Assembly: GCA_009936895.1 (NCBI GenBank)
Contig: JAACDS010000266.1
Span: forward strand, 1-9,485
DNA length: 9,485 nucleotides
Source of the DNA: Pseudomonadota bacterium
GTDB taxonomy: Bacteria; Pseudomonadota; Gammaproteobacteria; Pseudomonadales; Azotimanducaceae
Direction of reading: 5' to 3'
The notes beneath the pieces were generated by a model. It did not search any database and was not told where the DNA came from. It saw nothing but the letters and a program-made list of their open reading frames with translations. Each line of letters begins with the position of its first letter. Positions within the stretch are counted from its first letter, which is position 1. This document shows positions 5,628-9,485 of the stretch, piece by piece. Made by a program: the position numbers and the translations under genes.

Positions 5628-6514
5628 ACGCTGAGCCCCCCCATACATCCGGCGAGCACTGCCAAGAGCAAAAACGCCTCAGCCCCTGACAGCGCATAGT
5701 CGTGAGGCCAGCGCAGATACGAAAGAAATCCATTCGAGTTGGGTTCTTGATCACCACCATAGGCCTGCCAAGGCCAAAGTTTTACTAGCGCCGTAGCCAT
5801 AAAGCCCGTTAACAGTGCCAACAGCGCATCGTGATAGCGATTCAACAACCAACCAAGCACTCGGGTAAACAGCAGTAAACCGCTGGCACAGCCGCAGGCT
5901 AACACCGCCAAAAACAGCAGATCGACGGAATTTACTGCCGCGATCACGTCCGTATACAGACCCAAGAGAAGCAGCACGAAACTGCCTGAAATACCGGGCA
6001 AAATCCAAGCGCAAACCGCCACCATGCCAGCGAAAAATAACGCCACCAAGGAACCGGAAAAGTCTTGGGGCGGCAGGCTCAGAAAGGCGAAACCAAGGAC
6101 TACGCCCGCGCTGCCAAAGACTGCGAGATTGCGCAAATGGCGCTCGGCACCGATTTGGTAAACCGATACGGCAATCACGCCGAAAAAAAATGCCCATAGC
6201 ACCGGAGCCGCGACCTCGAGCATGAATCCGATCACACGCGCAAACACCAGAATACCCGCGCCCATGCCAGCCGCTAGCACCATCAAAAAGCTCAATTGAT
6301 GGTGATGCCAGAAACGCGTAGGTTGGCGCAACAGAGTCAGCGAAACCGGCCCAAAGGATGCCAACGCGCCGATCAGCCGATAGTAGACCCCGCTGATGAA
6401 GGCGATGGTGCCGCCGGATACACCGGGCACGAGCTCGGCCACCCCCATGAGCACGCCACGCAAAAACACGCTTCGCGTCGAATCCGATTGGCTTAGGTCA
6501 TCGGTTTTTGACAT
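5597..6514 (-). CDS. DUF368 membrane protein, PopT-type undecaprenyl phosphate translocase
   Basis: DUF368 proteins were recently shown (PopT in Vibrio cholerae and Staphylococcus aureus) to return the lipid carrier undecaprenyl phosphate from the outer to the inner leaflet of the cytoplasmic membrane. This supports peptidoglycan and other envelope polymer synthesis. The 305-residue protein is strongly hydrophobic, with about eight membrane segments by eye. It carries the family's two related signatures: GVAELVPGVSGGTIAF at 24-39 and an ILPGISGSFVLLLLGLY segment at 171-187. The paired PG(V/I)SG motifs reflect the family's internal duplication. An in-frame stop just before ATG 6514 fixes the start; the ribosome site is weak. 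A gap of 120 bases separates it from pcm, and its 3' end overlaps nlpD. Both neighbours are envelope genes, consistent with this role. The family call is firm; the transport function is carried over from homologues. Confidence 0.9.
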   Translation of the reverse strand: MSKTDDLSQSDSTRSVFLRGVLMGVAELVPGVSGGTIAFISGVYYRLIGALASFGPVSLTLLRQPTRFWHHHQLSFLMVLAAGMGAGILVFARVIGFMLEVAAPVLWAFFFGVIAVSVYQIGAERHLRNLAVFGSAGVVLGFAFLSLPPQDFSGSLVALFFAGMVAVCAWILPGISGSFVLLLLGLYTDVIAAVNSVDLLFLAVLACGCASGLLLFTRVLGWLLNRYHDALLALLTGFMATALVKLWPWQAYGGDQEPNSNGFLSYLRWPHDYALSGAEAFLLLAVLAGCMGGLSVWLLSKFAQR

Positions 6515-6634
6515 GGCTTACTCAAAATCTCTGTTCCGTTGCCGTTCGCAGTTGTTCTGACGTTTCTACTCGACTGTTGCGCCGGTATCTTGGGCGCGCT
6601 GCAGCGCAACCATTCGCGGCAGCCTGTGATGATT

Positions 6635-7300
6635 CTATTGTTTGGCCGTGCCATTAACCAAGGGCACGAAGTGCACGGCCTCCAGAACGGTTTCGTTCAG
6701 TCCATCATCGGTTCGGTCAATCACTTTCAATAGCTGTGCCTGATCGGTGCCTACTGGGACGACCAATCGCCCCCCAACAGCAAGCTGTTCGATCAATGCC
6801 TCCGGAATCTCGGGCGGCGCGGCCGTGACCAAGATGCCGTCAAAGGGGCCATTTTCTGGCCACCCAGCGTAGCCGTCACCATGGCGCACCCTGATATTGC
6901 GCAACTTCATCGCTCCAAGACGCTCCTGAGCGCGCGGCACTAGCGCTTCGATACGCTCGATGCTGAACAAGCGTTGGCACAGCGAAGCCAGTATCGCCGT
7001 TTGATAACCCGAGCCGGTACCCACTTCCAGAACCCGTTCCCGGGGCTGAACATTGAGGAGTTGGCTCATAAGGGCAACGATAAACGGCTGGGAGATGGTT
7101 TGTCCGTGGCCAATGGGCAGAGACGAATCTTCGTATGCACGGTGACTCCATGCCTCGTCGATAAAAATATGTCGCGGCACACTGCCCATAAGCTGCAGTA
7201 CTACCTCGTCCTCAATTCCTTGCTCGCGCAGACGCGCCACCAGACGGTCCCGGGTGCGCTGCGAGGTCATGCCGATACCCTGGAGGTCGAACTGGCTCAT
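6635..7300 (-). CDS. pcm: Protein-L-isoaspartate O-methyltransferase
   Basis: This cytoplasmic enzyme uses S-adenosylmethionine to methylate isoaspartyl residues that arise as proteins age, starting their repair; in many bacteria it matters for stationary-phase survival. From ATG 7300 the protein has 221 residues. LPIGHGQTISQP is at 61-72, the SAM-binding motif VLEVGTGSGYQ at 90-100, RHGDGY at 139-144, then FDGILVTAAPPEIP at 153-166, and the C-terminal FVPLV at 211-215. All are family hallmarks. The frame is open upstream to 7435, but ATG 7300 overlaps the truD stop as ATGA and has GGAG eight bases before it, so it is chosen. This implies translational coupling with truD. surE, usually immediately upstream, is absent here. 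The residues look intact. Confidence 0.97.
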   Translation of the reverse strand: MSQFDLQGIGMTSQRTRDRLVARLREQGIEDEVVLQLMGSVPRHIFIDEAWSHRAYEDSSLPIGHGQTISQPFIVALMSQLLNVQPRERVLEVGTGSGYQTAILASLCQRLFSIERIEALVPRAQERLGAMKLRNIRVRHGDGYAGWPENGPFDGILVTAAPPEIPEALIEQLAVGGRLVVPVGTDQAQLLKVIDRTDDGLNETVLEAVHFVPLVNGTAKQ

Positions 7301-8322
7301 TGACTTGGCTCCAAACTCATATCGTGCAGAGCAAACCACTGCCCTAGCATTACCGTGGCGTAGGCACCGACGGGCAAACAAAAAGAGGCGGTTAACGTCC
7401 CAGCCGACAGGTCTTGTTTGCAACCTACATCCCATGGTTTGACTATCAACCCGCGCTCGCTTCGATCCACCCCAGCGTATTCTAGGGCTTCACAAACCGC
7501 GCCCAAGGACTGGGCATCGTCCGGGGTTTTGATCTGTTCAAAGCTGTGCTGCTGGCGCCGCAGCGCTTCGCCAGCACATCGCTCGCGCCCTCGCCCCCAC
7601 AGCGGCCCCATCGGTACCGCTTCACCCTGCGCACCACCTTGACCCATCACGTCGCCTTCGAGACAGGTTTGCCAGCTGCCATCTGCCACCCGCGCAGCCA
7701 GAAGCTCGTTGAACACCCAGCTTCGCAACACAGACAAGTGCCAGCCTTGTTGCTGACGACTAACCCGCCGTGCGACCCGCCGGTCTCGACGATGATTCAG
7801 CCAGTGCAAGGCGTCACCGAGGTTGTGCCTGCCAAAGCGCTGGGGTCCAAAATAGTTCGGAAAACCGGATTCGAACGATTGGGTTAAGGCATCGGTGTCA
7901 ATGGGCTTATCCACGTTTCTCAGCACGACTTGAAAGCGATTCGCCTGATGCTCGCCTCGCCGCAGCTTGCGCTGGTGGCGATGACTGGCTAGCACTTTGA
8001 TACGTTCCTCGCCTTCGCTGCGCTCCAAACTTGTGATGTCTACCGGTTCTTCCGGGCCCGGCAGGCGTACGCTAAACCACTGCCGGGTCAGCGCATGCTT
8101 GTCTTTCATGCCAGCGAAGCCAACATCCAACTCGGGTACGTCAAGCTGCTTCGCTAGCCAGGCTGCGACCGGGATAGTGCTCAAACAGCGCTTTTCGACA
8201 AAAAAGTATCCGTGCTCGCCCGCCTCTGTAAATGCCACGTCGAACGCTTCAGTGACCTGCCAATCTTCCGGCTCGACTTTAATCTGAGCCGGCACTTGGA
8301 CGGCCGTTTGATGCACGGCCAT
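7297..8322 (-). CDS. truD: tRNA pseudouridine(13) synthase TruD
   Basis: TruD converts U13 of tRNA-Glu to pseudouridine. The 341-residue protein has the catalytic motif FAGMKDKHALT with nucleophile Asp74, the RKLRRGEHQANRF segment (118-130) typical of the family, and NYFGPQRFG at 156-164. The C-terminal LPVGAYATVMLGQ resembles the end of the catalytic fold in E. coli TruD. Length agrees with E. coli (about 349). ATG 8322 overlaps the ftsB stop by one base (TGATG), and its own TGA overlaps the pcm start (ATGA), so it is the middle of a tightly coupled trio. In relatives ispD and ispF lie between ftsB and truD, and surE between truD and pcm; none is here. No damage is visible. Confidence 0.97.
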   Translation of the reverse strand: MAVHQTAVQVPAQIKVEPEDWQVTEAFDVAFTEAGEHGYFFVEKRCLSTIPVAAWLAKQLDVPELDVGFAGMKDKHALTRQWFSVRLPGPEEPVDITSLERSEGEERIKVLASHRHQRKLRRGEHQANRFQVVLRNVDKPIDTDALTQSFESGFPNYFGPQRFGRHNLGDALHWLNHRRDRRVARRVSRQQQGWHLSVLRSWVFNELLAARVADGSWQTCLEGDVMGQGGAQGEAVPMGPLWGRGRERCAGEALRRQQHSFEQIKTPDDAQSLGAVCEALEYAGVDRSERGLIVKPWDVGCKQDLSAGTLTASFCLPVGAYATVMLGQWFALHDMSLEPSQ

Positions 8323-8600
8323 CAGTCTTGAGACTCGGGAATGAGATAAAACACCTCACCTTCCCGCACCATGCCCAACTCGCTACGCGCTCTCGCTTCA
8401 AAAGCGGCGGAATCGCTCTTCAGCGCCAAGACTTCGGCGGTCATTTTAGCGTTACGCATGGTCAGTGATTCCGTGCGGCTTTGCTGCTCGGCTTGACGTG
8501 CGGCCAGGGCTTTACGTCCAAAATAGCCGGATTGTCCAAACCAGATCTGCTGCTGCAGGGCGAGTAAAATGACAACTAAGATGCCAATGGCAATTTTCAT
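8322..8600 (-). CDS. ftsB: Cell division protein FtsB
   Basis: FtsB is a small bitopic inner-membrane protein that joins FtsL and FtsQ in the divisome and helps activate septal wall synthesis by FtsWI. The 92-residue product has a short N-terminal membrane segment (about 3-15) followed by QQQIWFGQSGYFG, which matches the conserved QxxLWFGxxG of FtsB. A periplasmic coiled coil follows (about 32-72), then ARSELGMVREGEVFYLIP, the conserved C-terminal signature. It starts 24 bases after eno, the usual neighbour. A GGTGG-type ribosome site precedes the ATG. Its stop overlaps truD, which replaces the usual ispD downstream. Confidence 0.96.
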   Translation of the reverse strand: MKIAIGILVVILLALQQQIWFGQSGYFGRKALAARQAEQQSRTESLTMRNAKMTAEVLALKSDSAAFEARARSELGMVREGEVFYLIPESQD

Positions 8601-8624
8601 GTAGCCACCACCCTCTCCTGCCCC

Positions 8625-9485
8625 TTAGCCTTGAGCAAAAATAGCACTGCGGCCTGGGTACAACACGTCACTTCCCAAGGCCGCTTCGATACGCAACAGC
8701 TGGTTGTACTTGGCTACCCGATCGGAACGACATAGGGATCCGGTCTTGATCTGGCCGGCTCCGGTGCCCACCGCTAAATCGGCAATGGTCGTGTCTTCGG
8801 TTTCGCCAGAGCGGTGGGATATCACATTGGTGTAGCCAGCTTGTTTTGCCATGTTAATGGCTTGCAATGTCTCGGTGAGAGTGCCGATTTGATTGAACTT
8901 GATCAAAATAGAGTTAGCGACGCCTTGGTCGATTCCCTGCTGTAAGATCTTGGTATTGGTAACGAACAGATCGTCGCCAACGAGCTGAACTTTATCCCCT
9001 ACTCGATCCGTGAGGGACTTCCAGCCGGCCCAATCGGCCTCATCCATTCCGTCTTCGACGGAAACGATTGGAAAGCTGTCGCATAAATCCGCCAAGTAGC
9101 CGACGAACCCTTCCGAATCGTAACGCTTGCCCTCACCAGATAGGTGATAGGCTCCGTCAGCGAAAAATTCAGAGGCGGCACAGTCCAAGGCTAAGGTGAC
9201 ATCATCGCCCAAGCGGTAACCCGCATTCGCGACCGCTTGCTCTATGACCTCAAGTGCTTGGGCATTGGATGCCAAACTTGGCGCAAAACCGCCCTCATCG
9301 CCTACGGCCGTCGAGAGTCCCATACCCTGGAGCACCGCCTTCAGGTGATGAAAGATCTCCACACCGCAGCGCAAGGCTTCGCGGAAGGACTCCATGCCGA
9401 CGGGCTGAATCATAAATTCCTGAATGTCTACGTTGTTGTCCGCGTGGGCGCCACCATTGAGAATGTTCATCATCGGCACCGGCAT
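8625..9485 (-). CDS. eno: Enolase (C-terminal part, cut by window edge)
   Basis: Enolase interconverts 2-phosphoglycerate and phosphoenolpyruvate in glycolysis and gluconeogenesis. The window holds the last 286 residues; comparison with E. coli enolase (about 432) puts the missing N-terminus at roughly 144 residues. The leading Met of MPVPMMN is therefore internal, not a start. In window numbering: GDEGG with catalytic Glu64; magnesium ligands Asp101 (LDCAASE), Glu144 (SVEDG) and Asp171 (GDDLF); catalytic Lys196 (LIKFNQIG); and SHRSGET at 223-229. All are present, so the enzyme should be active. It ends in TAA at 8625-8627 with no terminator before ftsB, which suggests readthrough into the ftsB-truD-pcm group. 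Confidence 0.98.
   Translation of the reverse strand: MPVPMMNILNGGAHADNNVDIQEFMIQPVGMESFREALRCGVEIFHHLKAVLQGMGLSTAVGDEGGFAPSLASNAQALEVIEQAVANAGYRLGDDVTLALDCAASEFFADGAYHLSGEGKRYDSEGFVGYLADLCDSFPIVSVEDGMDEADWAGWKSLTDRVGDKVQLVGDDLFVTNTKILQQGIDQGVANSILIKFNQIGTLTETLQAINMAKQAGYTNVISHRSGETEDTTIADLAVGTGAGQIKTGSLCRSDRVAKYNQLLRIEAALGSDVLYPGRSAIFAQG

Noticed and set aside
6596..6607. Perfect 12-base palindrome GCGCTGCAGCGC between pcm and the DUF368 gene.
   Set aside because: It has no loop to form a useful hairpin and no T tract. It could be an operator, but nothing else supports that.
6635..6670. Possible minus-strand promoter for the DUF368 gene (-10 TAGAAT overlapping the pcm stop).
   Set aside because: The -10 is good (five of six), but no -35 better than three of six lies at proper spacing.
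7418..8287. Plus-strand open frames opposite truD.
   Set aside because: They are shadows of truD codon use; no domains or ribosome sites support them.
1..9485. A hidden mobile element, CRISPR array, defence island or novel operon.
   Set aside because: Every stretch over 360 bases is a recognised housekeeping gene in expected orientation. There are no transposase, integrase or phage-like genes, no spaced repeats and no tRNA attachment sites.

Overview
This window looks like a chromosomal housekeeping segment from a gammaproteobacterium. The evidence is gene content and order: recX-recA on the minus strand, divergent mutS-fdxA on the plus strand, then nlpD, a DUF368 gene, pcm, truD, ftsB and eno, all on the minus strand. 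This matches the block I know from Pseudomonas and its relatives (recA-pncC / mutS-fdxA / rpoS-nlpD-pcm-surE-truD-ispF-ispD-ftsB-eno), including gene orientations. A perfect-spacing CTG-N10-CAG LexA box upstream of recA and a seven-iron FdxA of Pseudomonas/Azotobacter type support this. I cannot name a genus. No phage, IS, tRNA, rRNA or CRISPR was seen.

Layout. 1-176: 5' end of recX, cut by the window edge. 177-222: a strong hairpin between recA and recX. 223-1338: recA. 1339-1698: a 360-base divergent control region with the recA SOS promoter and two short tandem duplications. 1699-4377: mutS. 4445-4768: fdxA. 4779-5627: nlpD, full length in layout but cut by one in-frame amber codon. 5597-6514: a DUF368 membrane protein. 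6635-7300: pcm. 7297-8322: truD. 8322-8600: ftsB. 8625-9485: the 3' two thirds of eno.

The left half is DNA maintenance: RecA (recombination and SOS), RecX (its modulator) and MutS (mismatch recognition), with FdxA cotranscribed or nearby. The right half is an apparent minus-strand transcription unit running eno > ftsB > truD > pcm > DUF368 > nlpD. It mixes glycolysis, cell division, RNA modification, protein repair, lipid-carrier recycling and amidase activation. Junctions are tight: ftsB/truD and truD/pcm overlap by 1 and 4 bases, and DUF368/nlpD by about 31.

The main oddities are what is broken or missing. nlpD carries an in-frame TAG between its LysM and M23 domains. rpoS, which normally lies between nlpD and fdxA, is absent, leaving only 10 bases there. 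ispD, ispF, surE and pncC are also absent from their usual places. I found no convincing previously undescribed system.
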